Of a stretch of DNA of 64,000 nt, positions 26,733-34,878 are shown one piece after another. The notes below the pieces were generated by a model. The model was given only the letters and a program-made list of their open reading frames with translations, was not told the origin of the DNA and did not search any database. The stretch spans positions 744,001-808,000 of the forward strand of contig NZ_JABMLF010000001.1 in assembly GCF_013205055.1 (NCBI RefSeq), given 5' to 3'. This DNA comes from Rathayibacter sp. VKM Ac-2856. Lineage in GTDB: Bacteria; Actinomycetota; Actinomycetes; Actinomycetales; Microbacteriaceae. Position numbers and translations under genes: made by a program. How positions within the stretch are numbered: position 1 is the stretch's first letter; each line of letters starts with the position of its first letter.

Positions 26733-26742
26733 ACGCTAGCGT
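26733..26742. promoter_or_regulatory. Palindrome ACGCTAGCGT: overlapping -10 elements of divergent thiL and DUF3515 genes
   Basis: Read on either strand the palindrome gives TAGCGT, ending 7 nt before the thiL ATG and 8 nt before the DUF3515 ATG. The whole gap is 25 bp, so both mRNAs are necessarily leaderless or nearly so if the promoters lie here. Confidence 0.5.
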
Positions 26743-26750
26743 TGCCGTCG

Positions 26751-27254
26751 ATGTCCTCCCGCCTCCTCCCCGCTCCCCTGGTCGCCGCCTCCGCCGTCCT
26801 GCTCCTGAGCGGCTGCTCGGCCGCCGTGGCGCTGCAGCCGGCCGCGGACGCGACGAACGAGGGCTGCGCCGAAGTCTCGGTGCGCCTGCCCGACGTCGTC
26901 GCCGAGCTGCCCGAGCGCGAGACGAACGCGCAGGGCACTGCGGCGTGGGGCACCCCCGCGGCCGTCATCCTGCACTGCGGCGTCACCCCGCCCGGCCCCA
27001 CGACCGAGCTCTGCGTCTCGGTCAGCGGCGTGGACTGGATCATCGACGAGTCGCAGGCCGCCGACGACATCTACACGCTGACCACCTACGGCCGCGACCC
27101 GGCCGTCGAGATCACCGTCGACCAGAGCCGCGCCTCGGGCACCTCGGCCGTGGTCGACCTCGCCAACGCCGTCTCGTACCTCCCGCAGGAGCGCGCCTGC
27201 ACGAACGTCTCGGAGACGGACACCCTCGACCCGCCGACCACGCCCGCGGGCTGA
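26751..27254 (+). CDS. DUF3515 family lipoprotein
   Basis: A 167-residue exported protein. A short hydrophobic signal ends in the lipobox LLSGC (Cys near residue 21), so the protein is lipid-anchored on the outside of the membrane. The mature domain matches actinobacterial DUF3515 proteins in having WGTPAAVILHCGVTPP and a second Cys pair (LCVSV, ERACTNV) that may form a disulfide. The function of the family is unknown. Its neighbours are thiL (divergent, 25 bp) and the gntR-ddl operon (convergent). The TAGCGT at 26737-26742 is its probable -10. Confidence 0.85.
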   Translation: MSSRLLPAPLVAASAVLLLSGCSAAVALQPAADATNEGCAEVSVRLPDVVAELPERETNAQGTAAWGTPAAVILHCGVTPPGPTTELCVSVSGVDWIIDESQAADDIYTLTTYGRDPAVEITVDQSRASGTSAVVDLANAVSYLPQERACTNVSETDTLDPPTTPAG

Positions 27255-27282
27255 GCCGCGTCGGGCGCGCGTCGGGCCTGCG

Positions 27283-27657
27283 TCAACCCGCAGCCCGGAG
27301 CGCCGCGGACACGACCTCGGCCGCCCGCTCCGGCGTCGCTCCGAGCGCTCTCGCCCGCGCCGCGTACACGCCCGCCGCGAGCTGCAGCTCGTGCTCGACC
27401 GCGTCCACGCCGCCGGACACCACGGTTCCCGCGCGGCCCCGCGTCTCGACGATCCCCGCCGCCTCGAGCTCCTTGTACGCGCGGGCGACCGTGCCCGGGG
27501 CCACGCCGAGCTCCTCGGCCAGCGCCCGGACCGCCGGCAGCCGCGTCCCGACGAGGAGGGCGCCCGCGGCGACCTGCGCGGTGATCCCCTCGCGGATCTG
27601 CTCGAACGGGGCCCGCGGGCCCGGTGCGAGCCGGAGCCCGAGGCCCGCGCCGGTCAT
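27283..27657 (-). CDS. GntR family transcriptional regulator, short YtrA-like
   Basis: A 124-residue regulator: winged helix at about residues 12-80 with the GntR pattern LPAVRALAEELGVAPGTVARAYKELEAAG (in part), then only a short helical tail of about 40 residues, as in the YtrA subfamily whose members often control ABC exporters. No exporter gene is adjacent. The ATG at 27657 overlaps the ddl stop by four bases (ATGA), so it is translated as the last gene of the plsC-gpsA-ddl unit. Target unknown. Confidence 0.9.
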   Translation of the reverse strand: MTGAGLGLRLAPGPRAPFEQIREGITAQVAAGALLVGTRLPAVRALAEELGVAPGTVARAYKELEAAGIVETRGRAGTVVSGGVDAVEHELQLAAGVYAARARALGATPERAAEVVSAALRAAG

Positions 27658-28760
27658 CGGACCGCGGCCGGGACGCGCTCGAGCGCCAGGTCGAGCAGCT
27701 CGCTGATCAGGTCCGGGTAGTCGACGCCGCTCGCGCCCCACATCCGCGGGAACATCGAGATCGGCGTGAAGCCGGGCATCGTGTTGATCTCGTTGATCAC
27801 GAAGCCGTCGGCCGTCAGGAAGAAGTCCACGCGGGCGAGGCCCTCGGCGCCGATCGCGCTGAAGGCGCTGACGGCCAGGGCGCGCATCTCCTCGAGCTCG
27901 CCCTCGGTGAGCTCCGCCGGGCAGACCAGCTCGACGCCCTTCATCCCGAGGTACTTGGCCTCGAAGTCGTAGAACCCGCCGCCGCTGACGACGACCTCCC
28001 CCGCGACGGAGGCGCGGGCCGATGCCCCGCGGCGCCCGCCGAGCACGCCGATCTCGACCTCGCGGCCGACGATCGCGGACTCGATCAGCACCCGCGAGTC
28101 GTGCGAGAAGGCCTCGTCGAGCGCCGCGTCCAGCTGCGAGCGCTCGTCGACACGGCTCACGCCGACGCTCGACCCCGCGCGGGCCGGCTTCACGAAGGCG
28201 GGCAGGCCGAGCTCGTCGAGGGCCGCGAGAGCGTCGCTCGGGTCGTCCCGCCACTCCGCCTCGGTCACGGTGTACCAGGGGGCGACGGCGATGCCCGCGG
28301 CCCGGAGGACGGTCTTGGTGAAGTGCTTGTCCATCCCGAGCGCGGACGCGAGCACGCCCGAGCCGACGTAGGGCAGACCGACCAGCTCGAGCATCCCCTG
28401 GACGGTGCCGTCCTCGCCCCAGGGGCCGTGCAGGATCGGCAGCACCACGTCGATGTCCCCGAGCGAGCGGACGGTGCCGTCGGCCGCGGTGACGCTCAGC
28501 TCGCGCGACAGGGCCGACTCCGGCCAGCGCACGCGCGTGCCGTTGTCCTCGACCCGCGGCAGGGCGCTCGCGTCGAGCGCGAACTTCTCCGGGCGGTCCT
28601 CCTCGAGCACGAACGCGCCGTCGGCCGTGATCCCCACCGGGATCACGTCGAAGCGGTCACGATCGATCGCCCGCAGCACCCCCGCCGCCGTTGCGCAGCT
28701 GATCGAGTGCTCGCTTGAACGCCCCCCGAACAGAACGGCCACTGCGAGCTTGCTGGTCAT
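27654..28760 (-). CDS. ddl: D-alanine--D-alanine ligase
   Basis: The 368-residue ATP-grasp ligase that makes the D-Ala-D-Ala end of peptidoglycan precursors. Conserved parts: LFGGRSSEHSISCATA at the very N-terminus, HGPWGEDGTVQGMLEL, the ATP-grasp KPARAGSSVGVSRV, the GGGFYDFEAKYL omega-loop region and the metal-binding EINTMPGFTPISMFP. The start at 28760 (ATG) is fixed by the conserved N-terminus and therefore lies 104 bp inside the end of gpsA. Active in the cytoplasm, upstream of MurF. Confidence 0.97.
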   Translation of the reverse strand: MTSKLAVAVLFGGRSSEHSISCATAAGVLRAIDRDRFDVIPVGITADGAFVLEEDRPEKFALDASALPRVEDNGTRVRWPESALSRELSVTAADGTVRSLGDIDVVLPILHGPWGEDGTVQGMLELVGLPYVGSGVLASALGMDKHFTKTVLRAAGIAVAPWYTVTEAEWRDDPSDALAALDELGLPAFVKPARAGSSVGVSRVDERSQLDAALDEAFSHDSRVLIESAIVGREVEIGVLGGRRGASARASVAGEVVVSGGGFYDFEAKYLGMKGVELVCPAELTEGELEEMRALAVSAFSAIGAEGLARVDFFLTADGFVINEINTMPGFTPISMFPRMWGASGVDYPDLISELLDLALERVPAAVR

Positions 28761-29811
28761 CGAGGTTCCTCTCCCCCTGGGGCTCGTCCGAATCCGTGGT
28801 CAGATGCGGCGCGATGTCCTTCGGATCGAGCGTACCGGCGAGCACCTGCGACACCTGCTCGACGATGGGCATGTCGACCCCGCGGGCGCGGGCGAGCTCG
28901 AGGATCGGCGCGACCGAGGAGAGCCCCTCCGCCGTCTGCTGCATCGACTTCACGACGTCGCCGAAGCTGTAGCCCTGGCCGAGCAGGCGCCCGGCCGTGT
29001 TGTTGCGCGAGAGCGACGAGCTCGACGTGGCGATCAGGTCGCCGAGGCCCGCGAGCCCGGACATCGTCTCGGGCCGTCCGCCGTACGCGACGGCGAAGTC
29101 GGTCATCTCGGCGAGCCCGCGGGTGATGATCGACGCCTTGGTGTTCTCGCCGTAGCCGACCCCGTCGACGATGCCGATCGCGACGGCGATCAGGTTCTTC
29201 AGCACGCCGCCGAACTCGGTGCCGATCACATCGGTGTTGACGTAGGAGCGGAAGTAGCGGTTGGTCGCGGCGAGCGCGACCTCCTGGGCGGTGACGAGGC
29301 TCTCCGAGGCGATGACGGCCGCGGTCGGCTGCTCCTTGGCGATCTCGAGCGCGAGGTTCGGCCCGGAGGCCACGGCGATGCGGGTCGGGTCGATCGGCAG
29401 CACCTGCGAGATCACCTCGCTCATCCGCTGCCCGCTGCCCTTCTCGACGCCCTTCATCAGGCTCACCAGCACGGTCCGCTCGGTGAGGAACGGCGCGATC
29501 GCCTCGAGGTTCCCGCGCAGCGTCTGCGAGGGGATGGAGAGGTAGACGTGGTCGGCGCCCTCGAGCGCCTCCTCGATCCGCGGGGTCGCCCGGATGTTGC
29601 GCGGGAGGTTGATGCCGGGGAGGTAGTCGCTGTTGCGCTTGGCCTCGGTGATCTCGCGGGCCAGCTCGGCCCGTCGCGCCCACATGACGACGTCCGAGCC
29701 GCCGTCGGCGAGGATCTTCGCGAAGGTGGTCCCCCAGCTGCCGGCGCCGAGGACGGCGACGCGGCGGGGAACGGGGATGGGCGCCTTCTCCGCCCTACTG
29801 CTCCGACTCAA
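28657..29811 (-). CDS. gpsA: Glycerol-3-phosphate dehydrogenase (NAD(P)+)
   Basis: The 384-residue enzyme that reduces dihydroxyacetone phosphate to glycerol 3-phosphate for phospholipid synthesis. The NAD(P) motif GAGSWGTTFAKIL is near residue 22, the catalytic Lys lies in GVLKNLIAVAIGIVDG and GENTKASIITRGLAEM follows. The conserved enzyme ends near residue 345; the last 35-40 residues form a polar tail encoded in the 104 bp that overlap ddl in another frame. The only in-frame start before the NAD motif is TTG at 29811, which lies inside the end of plsC (17-bp overlap). Confidence 0.93.
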   Translation of the reverse strand: MSRSSRAEKAPIPVPRRVAVLGAGSWGTTFAKILADGGSDVVMWARRAELAREITEAKRNSDYLPGINLPRNIRATPRIEEALEGADHVYLSIPSQTLRGNLEAIAPFLTERTVLVSLMKGVEKGSGQRMSEVISQVLPIDPTRIAVASGPNLALEIAKEQPTAAVIASESLVTAQEVALAATNRYFRSYVNTDVIGTEFGGVLKNLIAVAIGIVDGVGYGENTKASIITRGLAEMTDFAVAYGGRPETMSGLAGLGDLIATSSSSLSRNNTAGRLLGQGYSFGDVVKSMQQTAEGLSSVAPILELARARGVDMPIVEQVSQVLAGTLDPKDIAPHLTTDSDEPQGERNLDDQQARSGRSVRGAFKRALDQLRNGGGGAAGDRS

Positions 29812-30538
29812 AGCGTCCCGTGCCCTTCTGGTTGTGCTCGGCCGGGTTCCAGCGCTTCTCCGGCGCCGTCTCGCCGCGCAGCTCCTCGAGCAGCCGGGTG
29901 ATCGCGGCCATCACGACGACCGACGCCTCGTTGAGGGTGGCGGAGTCGAGGCTGCGCCCGCGGAACGCCGACAGGTCGACCGGGTCGCCGACCAGCACGT
30001 CGACGCGCTTGCGGCGGAAGAGGGTGATCTTCTTGGAGTAGCGGCCCATCAGCTGCTGGGTGCCCCAGTGCGCCATCGGCACGACGGGGAGCCCGTACTG
30101 CAGGGCCATCCGCACCGCGCCGGTCTTGCCGCGCATCGGCCAGAGCTCGGGGTCGCGGGTGAGCGTGCCCTCGGGGTAGATGAGGACCGAGCCGCCGGTG
30201 TCGACCAGCTCCTTCGCCGCCTTCAGCGGCTCGCTGCCGCGCACGGAGCCGGCCCGCTCGACCGGGATCTGCCCCGACGCGCGCAGGATCGATCCGACGA
30301 CCGGGACCTTGAACAGCGACGCCTTCGCGAGGAAGCGCGGGGCGCGACCGGCGCGCCAGAGCACCCAGCCCGTGATGAACGGGTCGATCTCGCTGTAGTG
30401 GTTCGGCGCGAAGACGAACGCGCCCTTGTCGGGGATCTTGTCGATGTCGCGGATCCGCAGGTCGACGGAGGCGGTCATCGTGGGGATCACCAACGCCGCG
30501 AGCAGCCAGAAGATGGATGGACGGCTTCGTTCAGACAC
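29795..30538 (-). CDS. 1-acyl-sn-glycerol-3-phosphate acyltransferase (PlsC type)
   Basis: A 247-residue acyltransferase that probably acylates lysophosphatidic acid to phosphatidic acid at the inner membrane. It has the block I motif NHYSEID (HX4D, near residue 46), FLAKASLFKVP, the YPEGTLTR block III motif (near 118) and a hydrophobic N-terminus. It sits directly before gpsA, which supplies the glycerol 3-phosphate, so the two form the start of phospholipid synthesis. GAGGAT (30545-30550) lies 6 nt before the GTG at 30538, suggesting its own leaderless promoter after array B. Confidence 0.92.
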   Translation of the reverse strand: MSERSRPSIFWLLAALVIPTMTASVDLRIRDIDKIPDKGAFVFAPNHYSEIDPFITGWVLWRAGRAPRFLAKASLFKVPVVGSILRASGQIPVERAGSVRGSEPLKAAKELVDTGGSVLIYPEGTLTRDPELWPMRGKTGAVRMALQYGLPVVPMAHWGTQQLMGRYSKKITLFRRKRVDVLVGDPVDLSAFRGRSLDSATLNEASVVVMAAITRLLEELRGETAPEKRWNPAEHNQKGTGRFESEQ

Positions 30539-30679
30539 CCGCCCATCCTCGCATCCCGCGCCGCTCCCGCCCGCGAGGCGTCCGGTGCGGGCGCGTCCCG
30601 GTGCTCCGCCGCGGCGTGCCGAGGCCGACGCGCCGCCTCACGCGCACCGCGCCGCGCCCCGGCGCGTGCCCCACCCGAC

Positions 30680-31290
30680 CTCCGGCACGCAGAAACGACT
30701 CCGGCTCGCGGAAACCGGCCAGAACCACGAGCCGGAGGAGAAACCACGAGCCGAATATTGGGTGCAGATTTGCGGCGACAGCTCCAGCACGCAGAAACGA
30801 CTCCGGCACGCGGGAAACAGCTGGAACCACGAGCCCGACCCGGAGCCACGAGCCCGACATCAGCCACCCCACGACGGCGGCAGCTCCGGCACGCAGAAAC
30901 GACTCCGGCACGCGGAAACCGGCCGGAACCACGAGCCGGAGGAGAAACCACGAGCCGAACCTCGGGTGCAGATCCGCGGCGACAGCTCCGGCACGCGGAA
31001 ACGACTCAGGCACGCGGAAGCCGGCCGGAACCACGAGCCAGAGCCGGAATCGCGAGCCGAACATCGGGCACCGGACGACCGCGAAGGCTCCGGCACGCAG
31101 AAACGACTCCGGCACGCGGAAAACGGCCGGAACCACGAGCCGGACCCGAAACCACGAGCCGAACATCAGGCAGGAGCGACGGCGGCAACTCCGGCACGCG
31201 GGAAACACCTCCGGCACGCGAAAACGGCTCCGGCTCGCGGGATCGGGAAATCCTGCGAGCCGGAGCCGCGGGTGGTGCGAGCCGGAGGCG
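30680..31290. repeat. Repeat array B: six tandem units of 102 bp
   Basis: Units start at 30680, 30782, 30884, 30986, 31088 and 31189, with a period of 101-102 bp. Each has two forward sites (CGGCACGCAG and CGGCACGCGG, each followed by AAAC), two reverse sites (CCACGAGCCGG and CCACGAGCCGA) at spacings 19, 22 and 19, and a variable tail of about 30 bp. The inner pair meets at CCGGCCGG, giving a near-perfect hairpin. The first five units are well kept; the sixth, next to murA, is rearranged. The core is the same as in array A, 21 kb away. Together with the plsC promoter it fills the 765-bp gap between plsC and murA; no gene is seen. Period 102 is a multiple of 3, but open frames here lack start signals and conserved codon use. 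Confidence 0.92.
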
Positions 31291-31303
31291 CTCCGGCGGT
31301 CGG

Positions 31304-32698
31304 CTACGCGTCGAGCGAGAAGTCGGCGCCGAGCTGCTCGAGCTTGGTGAGGAAGTTCTCGTAGCCGCGGCTGATGATGCCGACGTTCGAGACCGAGGAG
31401 GTGCCCTCGGCCGAGAGCGCGGCGATCAGGTGCGAGAAGCCGCCGCGGAGGTCCGGCACGACGATGTCGGCGCCGTGCAGCTTCGAGGGGCCGGAGATGA
31501 CCGCGGAGTGCATGAAGTTGCGCTGGCCGAAGCGGCAGGCCTGCCCGCCGAGGCACTCGCGGTGGATCTGGATGGTGGCGCCCATCTCGACCAGGGCGTC
31601 GACGAAGCCGAAGCGCTGCTCGTAGACGGTCTCGTGCACGATCGACACGCCCTTGGCCTTCGTCAGCGCCACGACGAGCGGCTGCTGCCAGTCGGTCATG
31701 AAGCCGGGGTGCACGTCGGTCTCGATGATGACCGGCTTGAGCTCGCCGCCCGGGTGGTAGAAGCGGATGCCGTCCTCGGCGATCTCGAACGCGCCGCCGA
31801 CCTTGCGAAAGACGTTGAGGAAGGTGGTCATCTCCTGCTGGCGGGCGCCGCCGACGAAGATGTCGCCATCGGTCGCGAGCGCCGCGGCGGCCCAGGAGGC
31901 GGCCTCGTTGCGGTCGAAGAGCGCGCGGTGGGTGTAGCCGTCGAGGCGGTCGACGCCCTCGATGCGGATCACGCGGTCGGTGTCGACCGAGATGATCGCG
32001 CCCATCTTCTGCAGGATGTTGATGAGATCCATGATCTCCGGCTCGATCGCCGCACCCGACAGCTCGGTGATGCCCGAGGCGCGGACCGCGGTGAGCAGCA
32101 CCTGCTCGGTCGCGCCGACGCTCGGGTAGGGCAGCGACACCTTCGCGCCGTGCAGGCCCTCGGGCGCCGACATCCGGATGCCGGAGGGCAGCTTCTCGAC
32201 GATGGCGCCGAAGTTGCGGAGCACCTCGAGGTGGTAGTCGATCGGGCGATCGCCGATGCGGCAGCCGCCGAGGTCGGGGATGAAGGCCTCGCCGAGGCGG
32301 TGCAGCAGCGGGCCGCAGAAGAGGATCGGGATCCGGCTCGAGCCCGCGTGGGCGTCGATGTCGGCGAAGTGCGCGGACTCCACGTTCGAGGGGTCCAGGA
32401 TCAGCTCGCCCACCTCGGGGCCCTGCTTCACCTTGACGCCGTGGACCTCGAGGAGGCCCTTCACGACGCGGACGTCGCTGATGTCCGGGACGTCGCGGAG
32501 GGTCGAGGCGGTCTCGCCGAGCAGCGCCGCGACCATCGCCTTGGTGACGAGGTTCTTCGCGCCCTTGAGCTCGATCCGGCCCTTCAGCGGACGCCCGCCG
32601 TGGATGGTGATCCGCTCGGTGGTCATCCCCACTCGTGCTCCCGCCGCCTTGGCATCCTGTGCTCCCGCCGCCTTGGCGTCCTGAAGAAGTGTGTTCAC
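31304..32698 (-). CDS. murA: UDP-N-acetylglucosamine 1-carboxyvinyltransferase
   Basis: The 464-residue enzyme of the first committed step of peptidoglycan synthesis (enolpyruvyl transfer to UDP-GlcNAc), the target of fosfomycin. The core begins ITIHGGRPLKGRIELKGAKN; the mobile loop has the catalytic Cys in DLGGCRIGDRPIDYHL, so the enzyme should be fosfomycin-sensitive at this residue. The start is uncertain: GTG at 32698, one base after the leuD stop, adds a 24-residue extension containing the octapeptide QDAKAAGA twice; ATG at 32626 would give a conventional N-terminus. Context (1-bp gap, no other gene) favours the longer form. Array B follows the stop. Confidence 0.95.
   Translation of the reverse strand: MNTLLQDAKAAGAQDAKAAGARVGMTTERITIHGGRPLKGRIELKGAKNLVTKAMVAALLGETASTLRDVPDISDVRVVKGLLEVHGVKVKQGPEVGELILDPSNVESAHFADIDAHAGSSRIPILFCGPLLHRLGEAFIPDLGGCRIGDRPIDYHLEVLRNFGAIVEKLPSGIRMSAPEGLHGAKVSLPYPSVGATEQVLLTAVRASGITELSGAAIEPEIMDLINILQKMGAIISVDTDRVIRIEGVDRLDGYTHRALFDRNEAASWAAAALATDGDIFVGGARQQEMTTFLNVFRKVGGAFEIAEDGIRFYHPGGELKPVIIETDVHPGFMTDWQQPLVVALTKAKGVSIVHETVYEQRFGFVDALVEMGATIQIHRECLGGQACRFGQRNFMHSAVISGPSKLHGADIVVPDLRGGFSHLIAALSAEGTSSVSNVGIISRGYENFLTKLEQLGADFSLDA
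32635..32682. repeat. Two tandem 24-bp repeats at the 5' end of murA
   Basis: Units 32635-32658 and 32659-32682 differ at one base and encode QDAKAAGA twice in the N-terminal extension of MurA. The repeat lies just after the start codon at 32698 and outside the catalytic domain. Confidence 0.85.
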
Positions 32699-32699
32699 G

Positions 32700-33296
32700 C
32701 TATTTCACCGGCAATGTCTTGGGCCGCCAGCTCGCGCGACGGGTCTCGAATTCGGAAATGAGCGCTTCGTCGCGCAGGGTCAGACCGATGTCGTCCAGCC
32801 CTTCGATCAGGCGCCAACGAGTGTAGTCGTCGACCTCGAAGGGGAAGGTCTCGCCACCGGCGGTGACCGTACGACCAACCAGATCGACGGTCGCTTCTAT
32901 TCCCGGCGTCGCGTCGATCAGCTCCCAGAGCCGATCGATGTCGCTCTCTGCTAGGGCCGCGGCGAGCAGCCCCTGCTTGCCGGAGTTGCCGCGGAAGATG
33001 TCGCCGAAGCGGGAGGACAGCACGACGCGGAAGCCGAAGTCGCGCAGCGCCCAGACGGCGTGCTCGCGGCTGGAGCCCGTGCCGAAGTCCGGCCCCGCGA
33101 CGAGGATCTGCGCGCCCTGGAAGGCCGGCTGGTTGAGAACGAACTCCGGGTCCTGGCGCCAGCCGTGGAAGAGCGCGTCCTCGAAGCCGGTCTTCGTGAC
33201 CCGCTTGAGGAACACGGCCGGGATGATCTGGTCGGTGTCGACGTTGCTGCGCTTCAGCGGCGCCGCGACACCGGTGACGGTCTCGAACTTCTCCAT
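32700..33296 (-). CDS. leuD: 3-isopropylmalate dehydratase small subunit
   Basis: The 198-residue swivel-domain subunit of isopropylmalate isomerase in leucine synthesis. It contains [16 protein letters not shown] near the N-terminus and the substrate loop [17 protein letters not shown] near residue 70. Its ATG at 33296 is two bases after the leuC stop, so the two subunits are made together. Length is normal. Confidence 0.97.
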   Translation of the reverse strand: MEKFETVTGVAAPLKRSNVDTDQIIPAVFLKRVTKTGFEDALFHGWRQDPEFVLNQPAFQGAQILVAGPDFGTGSSREHAVWALRDFGFRVVLSSRFGDIFRGNSGKQGLLAAALAESDIDRLWELIDATPGIEATVDLVGRTVTAGGETFPFEVDDYTRWRLIEGLDDIGLTLRDEALISEFETRRASWRPKTLPVK

Positions 33297-33298
33297 GG

Positions 33299-34756
33299 TC
33301 AGGCCTCCACCAGCTCGCGGACGGGCTCCAGGTCCGACGGACTGGAGAGGGTGCCGCGGACGGCGGTCGCCGCGGCGACGAGCGGCGACACCAGGTGGGT
33401 GCGGCCGCCCTTGCCCTGCCGGCCCTCGAAGTTGCGGTTCGAGGTGGAGGCGCAGCGCTCCCCCGGAGCGAGCTGGTCCGGGTTCATGCCGAGGCACATC
33501 GAGCAGCCGGCGAAGCGCCACTCGGCGCCGAACGCGGTGATCACCTTGTCCAGGCCCTCGGCCTCGGCCTCGATCCGCACGCGGGCGGAGCCGGGGACGA
33601 CCATGACGCGCACGCCCGGCGCCTTGGTGCGTCCCTGGATGATCGAGGCGAAGGCGCGGAGGTCCTCGATGCGCGAGTTGGTGCAGGAGCCCATGAAGAC
33701 CGCGTCGACCGGGATCTCCTTCATCGGGGTGCCGGCCTCGAGGTCCATGTACTCGAGGGCGCGCCGGGCGTTCGAGCGCTCGTTCGGGTCCGCGATCGAG
33801 TCGGGGTCGGGCACGGCCTGCGAGAGCGAGACGCCCTGGCCGGGGTTCGTGCCCCAGGTGACGAAGGGCTCGAGCGCGTCGGCGTCCAGGACGACCTCGG
33901 CGTCGAAGACGGCGCCCTCGTCACTCGGCAGCGTCCGCCAGTAGGCGACCGCGTCGTCCCAGTCCTGTCCCTCCGGCGCGTGCGGGCGGCCCTTGAGGTA
34001 AGCGAACGTCGTCTCGTCCGGCGCGACCATCCCGGCGCGCGCTCCGGCCTCGATCGACATGTTGCAGATCGTCATCCGGCCCTCCATCGAGAGGGAGCGG
34101 ATCGCCGAGCCGCGGTACTCGAGCACGTAGCCCTGCCCGCCGCCGGTGCCGATCTTCGCGATGACCGCGAGGATGATGTCCTTCGCCGTGACGCCCTCGC
34201 GCAACTCGCCCTCGACCGTGATCGCCATGGTCTTGAACGGCTTCAGCGGCAGCGTCTGGGTGGCCATCACGTGCTCGACCTCGCTGGTGCCGATGCCGAA
34301 GGCCATCGCGCCGAACGCGCCGTGGGTCGAGGTGTGCGAGTCGCCGCAGACGACGGTGATGCCGGGCATGGTCAGCCCGAGCTGCGGACCGACGACGTGC
34401 ACGATGCCCTGCTCGATGTCGCCGAGGGAGTGCAGGCGGACGCCGAACTCGGCGGCGTTGCGACGCAGCGTCTCGATCTGGGTGCGGCTGGTGAGGTCGG
34501 CGATCGGCTTGTCGATGCCGACGGTCGGGGTGTTGTGGTCCTCGGTCGCGATCGTGAGATCGGGGCGGCGGACGGGGCGGCCGGCCTGGCGGAGGCCGTC
34601 GAAGGCCTGCGGGCTGGTCACCTCGTGCACGAGGTGCAGGTCGATGTAGATCAGGTCGGGCGTGCCGTCCTCGCCCTTGGCGACGAGGTGGTCGTCCCAG
34701 ACCTTCTCGGCCAGGGTGCGCGGGCGCACCGCGGTGTCGGGGGAACTGTCGTTCAT
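33299..34756 (-). CDS. leuC: 3-isopropylmalate dehydratase large subunit
   Basis: The 485-residue 4Fe-4S subunit of isopropylmalate isomerase. The cluster ligands are seen in [15 protein letters not shown] and [13 protein letters not shown], and [14 protein letters not shown] is the aconitase-family signature. The ATG at 34756 has AGGAAGAG 11-18 nt upstream; longer frames run into the leader and are rejected. The 115 bp upstream hold a leucine-rich leader peptide and a hairpin, so expression is probably controlled by leucine supply through ribosome stalling. murA lies in the same transcription unit, so cell-wall precursor synthesis may be partly tied to this control. Confidence 0.97.
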   Translation of the reverse strand: MNDSSPDTAVRPRTLAEKVWDDHLVAKGEDGTPDLIYIDLHLVHEVTSPQAFDGLRQAGRPVRRPDLTIATEDHNTPTVGIDKPIADLTSRTQIETLRRNAAEFGVRLHSLGDIEQGIVHVVGPQLGLTMPGITVVCGDSHTSTHGAFGAMAFGIGTSEVEHVMATQTLPLKPFKTMAITVEGELREGVTAKDIILAVIAKIGTGGGQGYVLEYRGSAIRSLSMEGRMTICNMSIEAGARAGMVAPDETTFAYLKGRPHAPEGQDWDDAVAYWRTLPSDEGAVFDAEVVLDADALEPFVTWGTNPGQGVSLSQAVPDPDSIADPNERSNARRALEYMDLEAGTPMKEIPVDAVFMGSCTNSRIEDLRAFASIIQGRTKAPGVRVMVVPGSARVRIEAEAEGLDKVITAFGAEWRFAGCSMCLGMNPDQLAPGERCASTSNRNFEGRQGKGGRTHLVSPLVAAATAVRGTLSSPSDLEPVRELVEA

Positions 34757-34802
34757 GACGGGTTTCTCTTCCTCAGGAATGGTGGTCAGCCCACGAGAGA
34801 CA

Positions 34803-34843
34803 CCGCGACGAGAGAGGCCTGTCAGATCGAGGTCTCGTCGCGG
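34803..34843 (-). promoter_or_regulatory. Attenuator-type hairpin between leuL and leuC
   Basis: On the minus strand CCGCGACGAGA (34843-34833), lying in leader codons 10-14, pairs perfectly over 11 bp with TCTCGTCGCGG (34813-34803), beyond the leader stop. A ribosome stalled on leucine codons 6-9 would cover the first arm and stop the hairpin forming. Whether the hairpin terminates transcription itself or hides another signal is not clear, as only a mildly U-rich stretch follows. Confidence 0.6.
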
Positions 34844-34872
34844 CGGAGAAGGAGGAGCCGGCCGAACAGCAT
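34822..34872 (-). CDS. leuL: Leucine leader peptide before leuCD
   Basis: A 16-residue open frame, [16 protein letters not shown], with codons CTG at position 2 and CTC CTC CTT CTC at positions 6-9. Four consecutive leucine codons just upstream of a leucine biosynthesis operon and in front of a strong hairpin are the classical layout of ribosome-mediated attenuation. TATCCT (34879-34884) lies 6 nt before its ATG, so the transcript would begin at the leader codon itself. The frame is too short to be judged by codon statistics; the case rests on codon content, position and the hairpin. Confidence 0.78.
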   Translation of the reverse strand: MLFGRLLLLRRDETSI

Positions 34873-34878
34873 TGACCG

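Noticed and set aside
30680-31290. Array B as a repeat-protein gene, since 102 bp is 34 codons.
   Set aside because: No start codon with promoter or ribosome site opens a frame through it, substitutions between units do not favour third positions, and the related array A has a period that is not a multiple of 3.
29633-32761. A very long open frame on the plus strand (over 1000 codons) covering gpsA/plsC, array B and murA.
   Set aside because: It is antisense to three well-identified genes and its composition is that of a GC-rich shadow frame; the middle is simply the translated repeat array.
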